This document shows positions 29,792 through 40,370 of a DNA stretch of 64,000 nucleotides, one piece after another. How positions within the stretch are numbered: the first letter of the stretch is position 1; each line of letters starts with the position of its first letter. The stretch covers positions 434,001 to 498,000 of the forward strand of contig NW_027480542.1 in NCBI RefSeq assembly GCF_051401765.1, read 5' to 3'. The notes beneath the pieces were generated by a model. That model made no database searches, was not told the DNA's origin, and saw only the letters and a list, made by a program, of their open reading frames with translations. Both the position numbers and the translations under genes were made by a program. This stretch comes from Calliopsis andreniformis (Eukaryota; Arthropoda; Insecta; Hymenoptera; Andrenidae).

Positions 29792-30414
29792 TTATTTCAT
29801 TTTTGTTTGCTTTTCACTTTGTTGATCAGATTCATCACAATTTATAACTTTTCTCTTCCTCTTCTTTTTTTCATTCTCTTCTACTTCGGTTAATATTTCA
29901 GAATCACTTTCTGCTTTCTTACATTTTTCGCGCGCTTTAGTCAAATCATATGTAAAATAATCTTTATTTGTATTTTCCTCTACTTCTATTGTAAAACATT
30001 CTACAAATGTTTAGAACTTTCTGAGGGTTTTAGTTTACATGGATGTAATACCTTTTTGCATGAAAGTGTACAGTATGTAGACGTATATTAATAACCACAC
30101 GGATTCGTAATTTTTTAACATTTTTAATACATGTGCAAAGCAGCGATTTCTAACTAAATAGCTTTGTGTACTGCTATTACAGGTAATCTTAAGAAAATCA
30201 CGAACTCACCTGTTTCATAAAATATACGGTTTATAGAATAAACTTCCCAATTTTCATCAGGCAGCGTTCCTGTTGTTAAACACTTGTTAAACTTTGAGAT
30301 CAATTTGCATGGCGGCCAAAAGCATTCTTTTTTTCGTGGAGTGAGTCACTCCTCTCTCACAATACTTAGTCCACCATTTCCAGATAACTCCTCAAATTCA
30401 ATAAGAATAAACAT
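29792..30414 (-). pseudogene. Two-exon gene remnant with the N-terminal domain found in DUF4806-type proteins
   Basis: Exon 1 (30414-30210) starts ATG and reads MFILIEFEEL, then a TGA, then LTPRKKECFWPP, TLPDENWEVYSINRIFYET, and ends at ACAG/GTGAGT. Exon 2 starts at 29985 after an ATAG acceptor, in correct phase. It reads YDLTKAREKCKKAESDSEIL, then a basic KKKRKRK stretch, stopping at 29794. The pattern (WPP block, W-x-V-x-R-I/L, then an ARxKxKKAExxSD helix) is that of a large insect family often fused to a DUF4806 domain and present in many repetitive copies; this is from memory. The TGA sits where the family usually has a Trp codon. Function unknown; no DUF4806 part was seen downstream. Confidence 0.5.
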
Positions 30415-30773
30415 TTTGTGCCGTACAAAATTTAAAACTGAAATATGTAGACCTCAACTTATCAGTCCGAAGCATGTACAAAATGGTGGGCGGAAGCAGA
30501 TCGGAGTAGTTCGGACCGGTTCACGTGGGCAGCTGCACGCGGTACGCATACGTCCTGTAACTGTCGATGTCGACCGTTCCCCTAAACCCTCTCCAACCCC
30601 GCACGGCGGCCATATAAAGAGTATGGCCAGTATGGGTTCGTTTTGTAATTCTTTTAATTACATATTTTGTCATATGCTTTTATTTTCATCCGAATCGGTA
30701 TATGTATTTCTTATTATCTTTAACTAAATATATTTTCGTAGGGCATTATTAGTTGGTCCAAAATTGGTTACTC
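30415..30773. other. Upstream region, no gene
   Basis: Contains a GC-rich promoter-like patch (about 30480-30620) 5' of the DUF4806-type gene. The open frame on the plus strand here is the antisense of exon 1 and its leader and was not accepted. Confidence 0.35.
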
Positions 30774-30975
30774 GTAGATAAATCACCGGAAGATGAGTGC
30801 AATATTAAACAATTGGCCCAACAGGTGGGGTTTGCAGGCGAAACTACTAACCATCTTCCAATTATTTCCCAACCGTAGGTAAATTATCGGGAGACAAATG
30901 CAACATTCCACGGTTGGCCCTATAAAGGAGGTTTGCAGGCGAAATTACTAGCCTCTTCCCAACTCATTCTCAACC
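30774..30975. repeat. Two 101-bp tandem units
   Basis: Units 30774-30874 and 30875-30975 share GTAGRTAAATYAYCGG, GAGTGCAATATT/AATGCAACATT, TTGGCCC, GGTTTGCAGGCGAAAYTACTA and YTCCCAACY, with about 75% identity. They abut a Tc1 fragment and may be its subterminal repeats. Confidence 0.7.
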
Positions 30976-31440
30976 GTTAGCGAATAGAAGCCAACGAAAA
31001 ATGCTACTAGGAAGATGGCCTTAAATTTTCTTGCAAAATGTTGACGTACCCTTCTCCTGTTAATGTATCCTCGATAAAATGCAAATTGCCCACCCCAGAG
31101 TTTGAGAAGCAACCCCACACTAACAAAGACCCACCATCATGCTTGACGATAGGGGTAATTAAATTTGGTTTAAACGCTTCACCATATTTTCTCCAAACAT
31201 ATTTTCTTCTTTTGTGCGACGCATTTCAAATTTCGATTCGTCAGTAAATAGTACTCTTTTCCAAAAGGCCAAGGGATAATTAACATATTGTTTGGCAAAA
31301 GTTAACCGTTTGCCAGCGTTTACTTTGTACGGCCTCTTTCTGGAGATCTGTCCATGATATCCGGCTTCTTTAATTCACATTTTAATTTGCGTTTCTTGTA
31401 TAGGAAAACTTAATTCTGATTTTAACATTTTTGGCGAGTC
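30976..31440 (-). pseudogene. Tc1-like transposase fragment (middle of DDE domain)
   Basis: The minus strand encodes GYHGQISRKRPYKVNAGKRL, TFAKQYVNYPLAFWKRVLFT, DESKFE (first catalytic Asp), then after a frameshift GGSLLVWGCFSNSGVGNLHF and DTLTGEGYVNILQENLRPSS. Both ends of the protein are missing: the HTH beyond 31440 is unclear, and the second Asp and the Glu are absent on the 3' side. The copy is decayed and differs from the other Tc1 copies here. Confidence 0.8.
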
Positions 31441-33880
31441 TTAGTTTGTCTACATTCGAGTCGTTTTATAATGTGGGATATTCGTGTCGGGAAAAATAAA
31501 GCACGGACTTAAAAATCAACAAAGTGGATTTATTTAAGTCGCGTAAAAATGTGAGACTTGCAAGACGTGTTGCTCAAGTCAATCCTCAAGTTCAACTCCT
31601 CGACAACACGATTCGCTTTTCTCTTCACCCTGGATGACCAGGTCAAATTTCTAAAAAGGCGTACTGGTGGGAGTAATGATAGCCCTTAGCGACAACGCGA
31701 AGTTGGAAAAACCCAACGCTTCGCAGGCTCTGGGAAATCCCGTTCGAAGGTCGATCGCCGAAAGTCATAAAACATCTGCTTGGCAAATGTGCCTGCGACG
31801 ATGCACAAATTTTTCCGCTACGCTATTCACAGGTACCCCCACAATAATTTTTCTGACACCTTTTGGGGAAATATTATAGTTGTGGCAGTTCGGCACTGTC
31901 ACCACGGCCTTGTCGTTTTCTCTCGATTTGCATTTCCGTTTTCTGTTCTGACTTTCTCTTCGACTTTCGCTGTTCTTAAACTTTTCTTCTAATACTTTAT
32001 AATTTCCAGCCTATTCTTTCTACATCCTGGCCCAAGGATTAGCACGGGTCTGGTCATCGTCAGTCACATCTGGCGGCCACATCCGCGCGAGGCTCAGGAC
32101 AATTTTCCCCTCTTTACTTTGTTTACTTTTCTCTTTGTTCTATCCGCTTCCCTCTTCGTTTTCCAGCCCTCTTTCCATCCTTCTCTCTTCCTGTTACTAT
32201 CTCTAGTTTTTAAGGTATAAGAAAGGATCATGTTGCGGCGTGTGGACAGTCAGAACGAACTTCTGTAGCCTACGTTTCACATTGTTGTTAATAAACCAGT
32301 TTTTAGTTAAACACGTTTATGTGCTTACCGACTAACCACCTCATAGTCAACAGCAATTTTTTCAAGAGATTCTCCTTTTTCCTATCTATTGAAAATCTGC
32401 GATCTTTCGACGAGAGTGAGTACACCTTACTAGGACTGAAATTATTTAATTTTTATAAGTTTTAAGAGAAAATATTCTACGAAGAGTGTAAGATATTTAT
32501 ACTTTCATATTCTCATTATTTCCTAACTATTAATTTACATTTACTTCTTGTCAACTTACTTTCCGCGTCATAAAATTAGGATTGATGCAAAGTTTTCCTT
32601 CCTAACTCATTAAAACTGTCCTGTTTCAACACTTGTTTTATATGAACTGAAGATCAAGCCTGGCTTGTTTTACCTATGGGGCCGCTAGCCCCGTGTGTCT
32701 ACTGTTTACGTTTTGTTTTCAAGCAAGGTCATTTTTAAAAGTCGTGTCAATTTACTTGCCGCAGCGACTGTATCTATTCTTAAATATCAAATTCAAAATT
32801 CACATACAATTTCACAACATTGCCTCTGTTTTAAAATATCGGATATTTCACCGAAGCTTCTAATTTGATTATTAATTAATGCTTGATTTACAAAAGTTGC
32901 TACTTCAACTATCTACAAACGTAAAAACGGATCAACGCATAAATAATGCCTGTGCCGAAATAACCCAGAGTATGAAATAAATGTATAACAAATTAAACTA
33001 AAAACATATGAAGTACTTTATTACTTTTATTTAATTTAAAATATACAATTAGAAACAAAAAACTCGGATACATAACCTCTATCTTTACGAGCTGTCAAAC
33101 ATCATGTAGGGCAAACGAAAGTCATCACATTTGAAATGATCATAGCAATTTCGAAAGAAACCGACAATCGGTATGCGACTACAAAAAATAACATTCGTAG
33201 TTTATAAATATTTTTATTTACGCAAATCCGATAAAAATACATTTATTAACAAGAACTTTCACGCTATTATTCATACTTGACGCGAATCTCTGCCGAGATA
33301 TTCTGATATGTTACCAATCACTTCAATTGAACAATGCCGCCACACTTTTAAATTTATTTAGAACTACAAGAAACCGCATTTGGCATCTTCCTCGTTCGCA
33401 CAAATTTACATAAATTTATCTTTCTCCCTCTAACATAGCTAGTAATATTGTTGTTACAGACATTTTACCAGAGTTTCAGCAGAGTTTACTAAACGTCTGC
33501 CGACACACGAGCTGCTTAGTTTATTTATTCTTTCGATGATGCGTATATTAATTTCACCAGTATTTACATCAATACGTAGATAAAGATTCATAGAGTTATA
33601 ATAAATTAACTTCCGTGAAAACAACATCTTCTAAGATACTTTTATAAAACACAAATTCTCAACGTCACTTAAATCGTTCCCTCGTGTATAGATAGTCTCA
33701 GTGAGACTCGCAGATATCCCCACCACTTATGGTGTGAATGTACTTGGCGCGAGTCTCTTTACCGAAACTCCTGATACATGACCGTATTGTCTGTAAAAGT
33801 ATTTGATTGTTTAAGCAATTTTGATTATCCAAGAAAGCTTGATTATTCAAACAAATTTGATTGTTTTCTTACTTAATTAT
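31441..33880. other. 2.4 kb without recognised genes
   Basis: The first part (31480-32345) has mixed composition with CT-rich tracts and AATAAA words on both strands. It resembles LTR or UTR sequence, but no paired TG...CA ends were found. From 32350 the sequence is AT-rich and unique-looking. No RNA gene was recognised. Confidence 0.35.
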
Positions 33881-33958
33881 AGTATTATATTTTAATAATA
33901 AAGTTCACTCGTATAAGATTGGGATAAGCATTTAACCCTGCAAGCCGCATGTTTAGGG
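33881..33958 (-). pseudogene. Left shoulder of a Tc1 gene split by the P element
   Basis: Immediately left of the P element, reading minus from GTTTAGGG (33951-33958), the sequence continues as DPKH then AACRVK. This is the expected continuation of the NDPKH motif at 42972-42990. The duplicated GTTTAGGG codes the DPK codons of the catalytic Asp block. Beyond about 40 codons the similarity disappears. Confidence 0.6.
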
Positions 33959-34102
33959 CATGGATATAGGAATAAAGGGATGGAGCCTAAACCCCGTTTT
34001 TAGCGAGGGGAGTGAAGCTGCTCCTGAGGTGCGGGGATACGGTCACGTGATTTCTGGAGACCCGTTGGTGATTGGTTCTAGTATAAATGCGAGAAATTTC
34101 AA
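33959..34102. repeat. P-element inverted terminal region, left
   Basis: About 145 bp, the inverted counterpart of 42826-42971. The outer word CATGGATATA is followed by a GGGATGGAGC block and an inner block with GGTGATTGGTTCTAGTATAA shared exactly by both ends. The middle parts differ more. Confidence 0.85.
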
Positions 34103-34624
34103 TGTGAGACCTTCACTTTGTTAAGAATTATAAATGTACATACGATAGATTATTTTCTACAAAATACAGAAATAAAGTGTCTTATTTATATATCAATATA
34201 TTGAAGTGTTAATTGTGTCCTGTAAATGCATGTTATTGAGAGATCAAAATAAAATTATTAAAGATTAGAATTTATAGACATGAAAAATCTTTATTTTTGT
34301 TCCATTTTGTTTTCAAAATAACAATAATTGCAAGCAATTTTTACCTCAGTATTTGCCATTTAAATTCTTTTATTAGTTTTATTTTTAAACACAACGTTTC
34401 TTATATTCAATTATGTATTCAAAAACTGTTAATATCCAAATTATATAGTCGTATTTTAAAATACGAATTATAAATACGTATTACAAATTTATATACTCAA
34501 TCTTTTTGAAAATCATTTAATTTGTCTTTCAATAGCGTAATACAATTATTCAATACAAACTTATATTTATACAATAAATACTAAAATATATAATGCAATT
34601 GACATCTTTTGTTTGGAGAAAGAT
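34103..34624. other. 3' untranslated part of the P element
   Basis: AT-rich sequence between the transposase stop (34625, minus strand) and the left terminal region. No other gene. Confidence 0.5.
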
Positions 34625-35172
34625 CTATTGACCTCTGAATAAAATTAATTTATTAAAAATTTGTCGCATACTAGTGGAAGTATCATTGCTCTGTTCTGCT
34701 ATATAATGTAGTCGCACGTTAATATATCTTTGAGATACGGCTTTCATCAAATGCGTAATGTGGTTTTCTAACGCATTTTGGTTCGACACATGATTTTCCA
34801 AGTTTTTAAATAATTTATGTCCTATTAAATGCTGCAATACTTGAATCATCAAACATGTACCAGTAAATTTTTTGTTTATTTGCATGCTCCCACTTTCCAA
34901 TAATGCACTTCCGATTACTTTCTCGCACAAATTACAGATTGTCACTGTATCGTTAGAAGGATATTTTAATTGCCCTTTGTCCTTGTAGGCAATTAAACTA
35001 TCCTCATTTATACTTGTATTAGATTTTAGTGCTGTTATGCACTCGTTACATACAATTCTTTTCTCTAATTGTATGACAATGTATCCAGCAATATACATTG
35101 TTACTTCTTTCCTGAATTCGTTAAAGTTTCTTACATCAGGAATATAATCATGGTCATTTATCTCATTTTCTG
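34625..35172 (-). pseudogene. P-element transposase C-terminal part
   Basis: The minus frame runs from 35172 (ENEINDHDYIPDVRNFNEFR) through YIAGYIVIQLEKRIVCNECI and ICNLCEKVIGSALLESGSMQ to a stop at 34625. The YIAGYIV and CxxC pairs are characteristic of the C-terminus of P-element/THAP9-like transposases. The gypsy element begins at 35173. Removing it with one TCTG copy joins this frame to the segment ending at 40371 without a shift. Confidence 0.88.
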
Positions 35173-35433
35173 TGTAGGATGGGGGCCTCGTTCAATAAAA
35201 CTCGGGTATAATGAAAGTAAAAATATGTTTATTCGATAGGCAGCGGCCGACCGACGACTAACGACTCAACGACCGACTGTCGATCCTTGACGAACGACGC
35301 TTTTTCCCAAAACAAGTGCGAGTCTACCAGCTCGCTACGGCTGGGCGATACACCTCTACTCGCTCCTTGCTCCTGATACTTCGCCGCGCTATGTTATGTT
35401 GTAAACATATTAATGGCATACATATTCCCTACA
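35173..35433 (-). repeat. Gypsy-2 3' LTR
   Basis: TGTAGG...CCTACA ends. On the coding (minus) strand it holds an AATAAA signal within CGAATAAACATATTTTT, followed by a short R/U5-like tail. The other copy is at 40105-40366. Confidence 0.95.
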
Positions 35434-35618
35434 GCTCGGCCATTCTGACAGTGTGACCGTCCCGGTCATACAATATTAATACAATCGTTATCGGCAACGT
35501 AGAGATACAAAATGAACATATATACATACTTAATGTTAATATACAATTGAATATAATATAAACTAAACAATATGACAAAGCTACGACTAAAGTATTTTGC
35601 GTAAAGAAATGTATTATG
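35434..35618 (-). other. Gypsy-2 3' untranslated region
   Basis: Between the integrase stop and the 3' LTR. A classical polypurine tract is not obvious; the sequence next to the LTR is CAGAATGGCCGAGC on the coding strand. Confidence 0.5.
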
Positions 35619-36548
35619 TCAATCGGACTGATTGCCGATCCAAGGTTTCATGTGGTCGGCGCTTACGGTACCGGTATATGGTAAACGCGTTACTTGGAAA
35701 TCTTCTATGTCAGAAACGACATATCTATCAAAACGGAGGATCTTTTTGACTATGTATGGGCCTTTGTATTTTGGAAGTAATTTCTTGTTTACACCCGCGG
35801 TAGTATCGTAATTACGTATCATCACGTAGTCGCCTTCTTTGTACGCGGAAACCGGTTTCCGTTTCTCGTCGTAGTTATTTTTATTTTCAATTTGTTGTTT
35901 CTCGATCCGTTTTGCCGCGCTATTTCGAATAGAACCAAGATCTCGATCTTCGTCTTTTTGTGATTCTAACATGAGGCGGATACTATCATTTAGTTCACCG
36001 AATTGATTTATGCCGAACAATAGTTTACTCGACGTATTTCCAATACTACGGCAAATTGTATTATTTAAAGAAAACTCTATTCGATCGAGTACTTGATCCC
36101 ATTTCTTCGGACATTCGGCAATTTTTGCTAACATCGGCGTTATAGTTCTATTAAAACGTTCAATCTGGCCATTGGCCCGTGGGGTACCGACGGCAACTAG
36201 TACATGTTCAACGGATTTTTCTTTTACAAATTCAGCGAACTGTGACGACGTAAAACAGGTACCGCGATCGCTTATTAGTCTCTGTGGGACACCGTACGCT
36301 CTAAAATAATCTGACAAATGTTTTAAGACCTCTTCGGTAGTGGTCGACTTGCATGGATACAATCGTATGAATTTTGTGAAACCATCAATGATAGAAAATA
36401 TGTGTTTGTATCCCCGACTTGTTCGTTCAAGCGGACCATAATGATCGATATGGATAGTCTGAAACGGTATATTGCCCTTTGGAACGCAGTGCAAAAATCC
36501 TTCTCGCTTGCCACTAACTGGAGAGAATTCGACGCATTTTAGACAATT
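35619..36548 (-). pseudogene. Gypsy-2 integrase core, downstream of an in-frame TGA
   Basis: This is the same reading frame as gag-pol, separated from it by one TGA (about 36546-36548) that falls in the HHCC zinc region just before NCLKC. The core has D17 (HIDHYGP), D76 (LISDRGTC) and E112 (GQIERFNR), numbered from the first Met after the stop. The D-E gap is 35 residues, the retroviral-type DD35E pattern. A C-terminal GPY/F-like module follows (LLPKYKGPYIVKKILRFDRY). The frame ends DHMKPWIGNQSD and a stop. It would insert the cDNA copy. As written, translation would stop before this domain unless the stop is read through. Confidence 0.9.
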
Positions 36549-39500
36549 TCAAATATATCGCTTTACTTTGTCTCTCATACGCGGGAACCAATACACTCTG
36601 CTAATGTTTTCGATAACCTTTCCCGTGCCTACGTGACCGATGTCATCATGGCACGTACGGATTATGTTATTTTCCATACACGACGGGACGTAAAACAATA
36701 GTTCGCAATTTTTGAATTTTCGATACACAAGACCATCACGAAGTTCGTAAAATTTGTCTTCTGCGGTTTCTAATTTTTCTCGTATTTCCCGAATCTCTCG
36801 GTCTTGATTTTGTTTGATCGCTAATGTTTGCTCGAAGGTGTTCGCTTCCAAAACCAAAATGCTGTGACAACGGCTAAGTGCGTCTACGTGACACAATTTT
36901 GTACCGGCACGATGTTCGATTTCATAATCGTATTGCTGTAAATACATAGCCCATCGAGATATCCGAGGATTTATACTTTGTTTACTCAATGTTAACCGAA
37001 GACTATCACAGTCCGTCACAATTTTGAAGTGTGTCCCGAATAAGTATATGTGGAATCGTTTAATGGCGTAGATTATGGCTAAACATTCGAGCTCGAAGCT
37101 GTGGTATTTCGCTTTGCTGACGGTGGTTCTTTTACTAAAGTACGATACTGGGCGGCACGTTCCATCTAACTGTTTTTGCAAAAGGATCGCGCCGAAACCG
37201 CTTGCACTAGCGTCGCAATGTAACTCTGTTTTCAGCATCGGTGAATATATAGCTAACACTGGTCGGTACGATAAAACATTTTTCAACGTCTCGAATGCTT
37301 CTAGTTCCTCGGGACCAAATTTAAATGGAACGTTTTTTTTCAATAGGTCGTACAGTGGTTTGGCGATACCTGAAAAATTCGCAATAAATCGTCTGAAGTA
37401 ACTAGCCAATCCCACGAAGCTATGTACCTCTTTTGTATTTCGCGGCAACGGATACCTCAATATTGCTTCTACGTTATCGTCACTAGGCTGAACACCATTC
37501 TTACTTATTCGGTAACCTAAGTAGGTAATTTCATCGTACAAAAATGAACATTTATCAGGTCGAAACTCTAACCGGTATTGTCGTGCCAACTTGAATATCT
37601 CGCCAAGTATCTCCAAGTGCTCCTCAATAGTTTCGGTAGCAATCAATATATCGTCAAGGTACAGAAGAACTTTGTTCATTTCTAATAACCGCAAGAAAAT
37701 AGTATAAACATACCGCTGGAATACACGTGGCGCATTCGTAAGGCCGAATGGCATTCTAAGATATTCGTACTGTCCGAGTGGCGTCACAAACGACGTATAC
37801 TTTATGGACGATTCTGCGACCTTAACATGGTGGAAGCCGTTACGTAGATCAAGTTTTGTGAAATACCTTTTATTTCGTAATCGGTCAATATTGTCGTCTA
37901 TTACCGGCGTCGGAAAGTTGTCTTTTATTGTAATTTTATTCAGTTCGCGATAGTCAATACATAAGCGCAAATTTCCATCTTTCTTACGCACTAGCACGAT
38001 GGGACTGGCGTAGGGAGAGTTACTCGGACGAATTATTTTTTCTTCTAACAATTGATCGATAATAACTTTCAACTTTTCCTTGTCGCTGAAGGCGAGCCTA
38101 CGCGGACGAAAAGAGATGGGCTGGTCATGTTTTAACGCGATCGTCATTTCGACATTGCAATCACCAACAGGTTTTTCATTACCGGCAGACGTATATATTT
38201 TTTTATAGAATTCGACAACCTTTTGAGCCGCTTTTGACTCTATGTTCGGATTGATGTCCAACGCTTCCGTAATGTTAGCTTCCGTCTCGATACAATCAAT
38301 TTGCATGACTTCGTTCTGTGAGACGAATAACGTGGTTTTTTCCGGTTCGATACTTTTAACTGTAACCGTACACTCATCTTCAAAAGACACTTTAATATTC
38401 GGTAACGATATGAAATCTCTTCCGAGCAGAGCGTCACATTGCATCGCGGCACTCGAAACGATTCCGAAAACTATATTTACCGGTATTTCATTAATAGTAC
38501 AATTGAGTTCAAATACATTTAGTATGTCTAGCTTTGATCCATTTATACCTTGATACGCGTGGTCATGGTTTCCGACAGGTTCTCCTAAACAATTAGGTAC
38601 ACAACTTTCTTTGATCAAGCTAATCGGCGAACCTGAATCTACTATCGCGCTAACGGAATAATTGTACTTGTTACCTCGATCGTTCACGACGGGATATTTC
38701 AATGTTACCATGTACGGTGGATTCGGCACCAGTTGCACCAGATGAGCGGTTCTTTCTGCAGCTTTCTTCGATAGTGGACGATTCTCAGGACAATCCTCGA
38801 TGCGATGGGCAGCGCTTCCGCACTTGAAGCATGCGCCTCTTTGGCGCCTCGGCCGCGTACAATTTCTGGACAGATGACCTCGTTCATTGCAATTATAACA
38901 CCGGGGCGATTGAACCGTATCCCTTGCAGCACGTCGGGGCGATCCCACTGGTTTCGCGATCGTATTTTCTTTCTTCTCTGGACGCGCATACGATAAATTC
39001 TTCTCCCTTCTGTCTTGTTTGCCACTGGGATGAAGCGATAATTTCTTGAAGGCCTCGAGCATCTCTCCTTTCGTTTTGAATCGTTGCATACGCGCTTGAT
39101 CGCGCATACGCTCGTCCGGCACTCCATCAATCGCAAAATCGATAAATTCTTCGTCCTCAATGGCTATTCGGTTCGCTAAGATTATTTTGTCGTGGAAATA
39201 ATCGCTGAAAGTCTCATCGGGCTGCCACATTCTCGTCTCGAACTTTTTCCTCAGTGTCGATCGTGAAACCCTTTCGCCGAACATTTCCTCAATTGCTTGG
39301 TACAAATCTTCGAGATGCAACCGAACATGTTCTGCCCGCGAATGAAACCACGACAGCGCTTTACCTTTGAGTCGCATTGTTAGCAACACTTTCATGGTGT
39401 TTTCGTCCAAATGGTATGCCTCGCGCAAAAGTTCGGCTTGTCTTTTCCATTTCTGAAACCCACTGCTTTCTCCGCTGAATTCGCACAGCAAATCAGCGAT

Positions 39501-39929
39501 CGCGCGAATACCGATTGAAGAGGAATGACTTTGGCTGACACTCGTTGACTCGGACGTAACACTTCTTTCTCTTTGTGTTAGTCGCAGTTCTCTTTGCAAC
39601 AGATCACGTTCCTGCTTCAGCAATTCGTATTCTCGTCGGAACAAAGCTTCTTCACGCCCTTCAATATTGCCATACGCACCAATATCATCGCCATGGGGCA
39701 AAACCGGCAGCGCCGGCACGTCTTCTTCACCACTCACATTACCTGGTGCAATCTGGACAAAACTCGCCGGCACTGCGGACCATGCTTCCGGTTGTACCGA
39801 GTTTATCCGGTTCAACAATTCAACCTTCGTGCCGGTGGTCGACAATTGCATGTGCTTCAATATTTCCTTCAGCTGCGCTACTGTGAAACGCTGAAGTTCT
39901 TCCATAGGTAACACCGGTGACGATGACAT
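36549..39929 (-). CDS. Gypsy-2 gag-pol polyprotein: SAP-like, gag, zinc knuckles, protease, RT, RNase H
   Basis: An open frame of 1,126 codons joins gag and pol with no frameshift between them. Residues about 9-45 resemble a SAP DNA-binding motif (FTVAQLKEILKHMQLSTTGT). A capsid-like region follows (about 150-300). Two CCHC knuckles lie at 344-357 (CYNCNERGHLSRNC) and 367-380 (CFKCGSAAHRIEDC). The aspartic protease active site is DSG at 431-433. The RT has the YLDD box at 757-760 and the FGLTNAP motif at 729-735. RNase H starts at about 904 (HCDASASGFGA). The start of the integrase zinc finger (H1094, H1099) is present. The frame stops at a TGA inside that finger. The single frame and protease/RT order are typical of Ty3/gypsy elements. 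It reads opposite to the window and in the same orientation as the P gene it interrupts. Confidence 0.93.
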   Translation of the reverse strand: MSSSPVLPMEELQRFTVAQLKEILKHMQLSTTGTKVELLNRINSVQPEAWSAVPASFVQIAPGNVSGEEDVPALPVLPHGDDIGAYGNIEGREEALFRREYELLKQERDLLQRELRLTQRERSVTSESTSVSQSHSSSIGIRAIADLLCEFSGESSGFQKWKRQAELLREAYHLDENTMKVLLTMRLKGKALSWFHSRAEHVRLHLEDLYQAIEEMFGERVSRSTLRKKFETRMWQPDETFSDYFHDKIILANRIAIEDEEFIDFAIDGVPDERMRDQARMQRFKTKGEMLEAFKKLSLHPSGKQDRREKNLSYARPEKKENTIAKPVGSPRRAARDTVQSPRCYNCNERGHLSRNCTRPRRQRGACFKCGSAAHRIEDCPENRPLSKKAAERTAHLVQLVPNPPYMVTLKYPVVNDRGNKYNYSVSAIVDSGSPISLIKESCVPNCLGEPVGNHDHAYQGINGSKLDILNVFELNCTINEIPVNIVFGIVSSAAMQCDALLGRDFISLPNIKVSFEDECTVTVKSIEPEKTTLFVSQNEVMQIDCIETEANITEALDINPNIESKAAQKVVEFYKKIYTSAGNEKPVGDCNVEMTIALKHDQPISFRPRRLAFSDKEKLKVIIDQLLEEKIIRPSNSPYASPIVLVRKKDGNLRLCIDYRELNKITIKDNFPTPVIDDNIDRLRNKRYFTKLDLRNGFHHVKVAESSIKYTSFVTPLGQYEYLRMPFGLTNAPRVFQRYVYTIFLRLLEMNKVLLYLDDILIATETIEEHLEILGEIFKLARQYRLEFRPDKCSFLYDEITYLGYRISKNGVQPSDDNVEAILRYPLPRNTKEVHSFVGLASYFRRFIANFSGIAKPLYDLLKKNVPFKFGPEELEAFETLKNVLSYRPVLAIYSPMLKTELHCDASASGFGAILLQKQLDGTCRPVSYFSKRTTVSKAKYHSFELECLAIIYAIKRFHIYLFGTHFKIVTDCDSLRLTLSKQSINPRISRWAMYLQQYDYEIEHRAGTKLCHVDALSRCHSILVLEANTFEQTLAIKQNQDREIREIREKLETAEDKFYELRDGLVYRKFKNCELLFYVPSCMENNIIRTCHDDIGHVGTGKVIENISRVYWFPRMRDKVKRYI

Positions 39930-40104
39930 GTTCGAGAACTATTCGATTCACTCGATCACAAACGATACACAGACGGATCGGCTCCCTGCGCGGAAAACCC
40001 AAAAATGCGACGTACCGCAACGTAAACGATTCGAAAACCAGGTACGATCTGTACAAATTCACCACGAACGGCAATCCCACGAACGGTGATCCCACTTCTG
40101 AGGT
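39930..40104 (-). promoter_or_regulatory. Gypsy-2 leader between 5' LTR and gag start
   Basis: A 175-bp leader. The bases next to the 5' LTR on the coding strand are ACCTCAGAAGTGGGATCACC, where a primer-binding site would be expected; I could not match it to a specific tRNA. Two GCCGTTCGTGG/ACCGTTCGTGG words form a short direct repeat. Confidence 0.5.
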
Positions 40105-40366
40105 TGTAGGATGGGGGGCCTCGTTCAATAAAACTCGGGTATAATGAAAGTAAAAATATGTTTATTCGATAGGCAGCGGCCGACCGACGACTAACGACTC
40201 AACGACCGACTGTCGATCCTTGACGAACGACGCTTTTTCCCAAAACAAGTGCGAGTCTACCGGCTCGCTACGGCTGGGCGATACACCTCTACTCGCTCCT
40301 TGCTCCTGATACTTCGCCGCGCTATGTTATGTTGTAAACATATTAATGGCATACATATTCCCTACA
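40105..40366 (-). repeat. Gypsy-2 5' LTR
   Basis: One base substitution and one extra G relative to 35173-35433; all other positions compared are identical. It is the promoter-bearing LTR for the minus-strand gag-pol. Confidence 0.95.
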
Positions 40367-40370
40367 TCTG

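Larger units (their letters stand above)
35173..40366 (-). mobile_element. Ty3/gypsy LTR retrotransposon (gypsy-2), nearly complete and young
   Basis: Two LTRs (35173-35433, 261 bp; 40105-40366, 262 bp) differ by one base change (A/G in CTACCRGCTC) and one G in a G-run. TCTG flanks both sides (35169-35172, 40367-40370). Element order on the minus strand: LTR, 175-bp leader, gag-pol, integrase, LTR. There is no env-like ORF. One in-frame TGA in the integrase zinc region is the only interruption seen. It lies in the P-element transposase gene. Confidence 0.95.

Noticed and set aside
35434..35620. An env-like ORF that would make gypsy-2 an errantivirus
   Set aside because: Only about 185 bp lie between the integrase stop and the 3' LTR, with no open frame of useful length.
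37075..39911. Several plus-strand frames of 60-108 codons
   Set aside because: They are antisense shadows of the 1,126-codon gypsy gag-pol frame.
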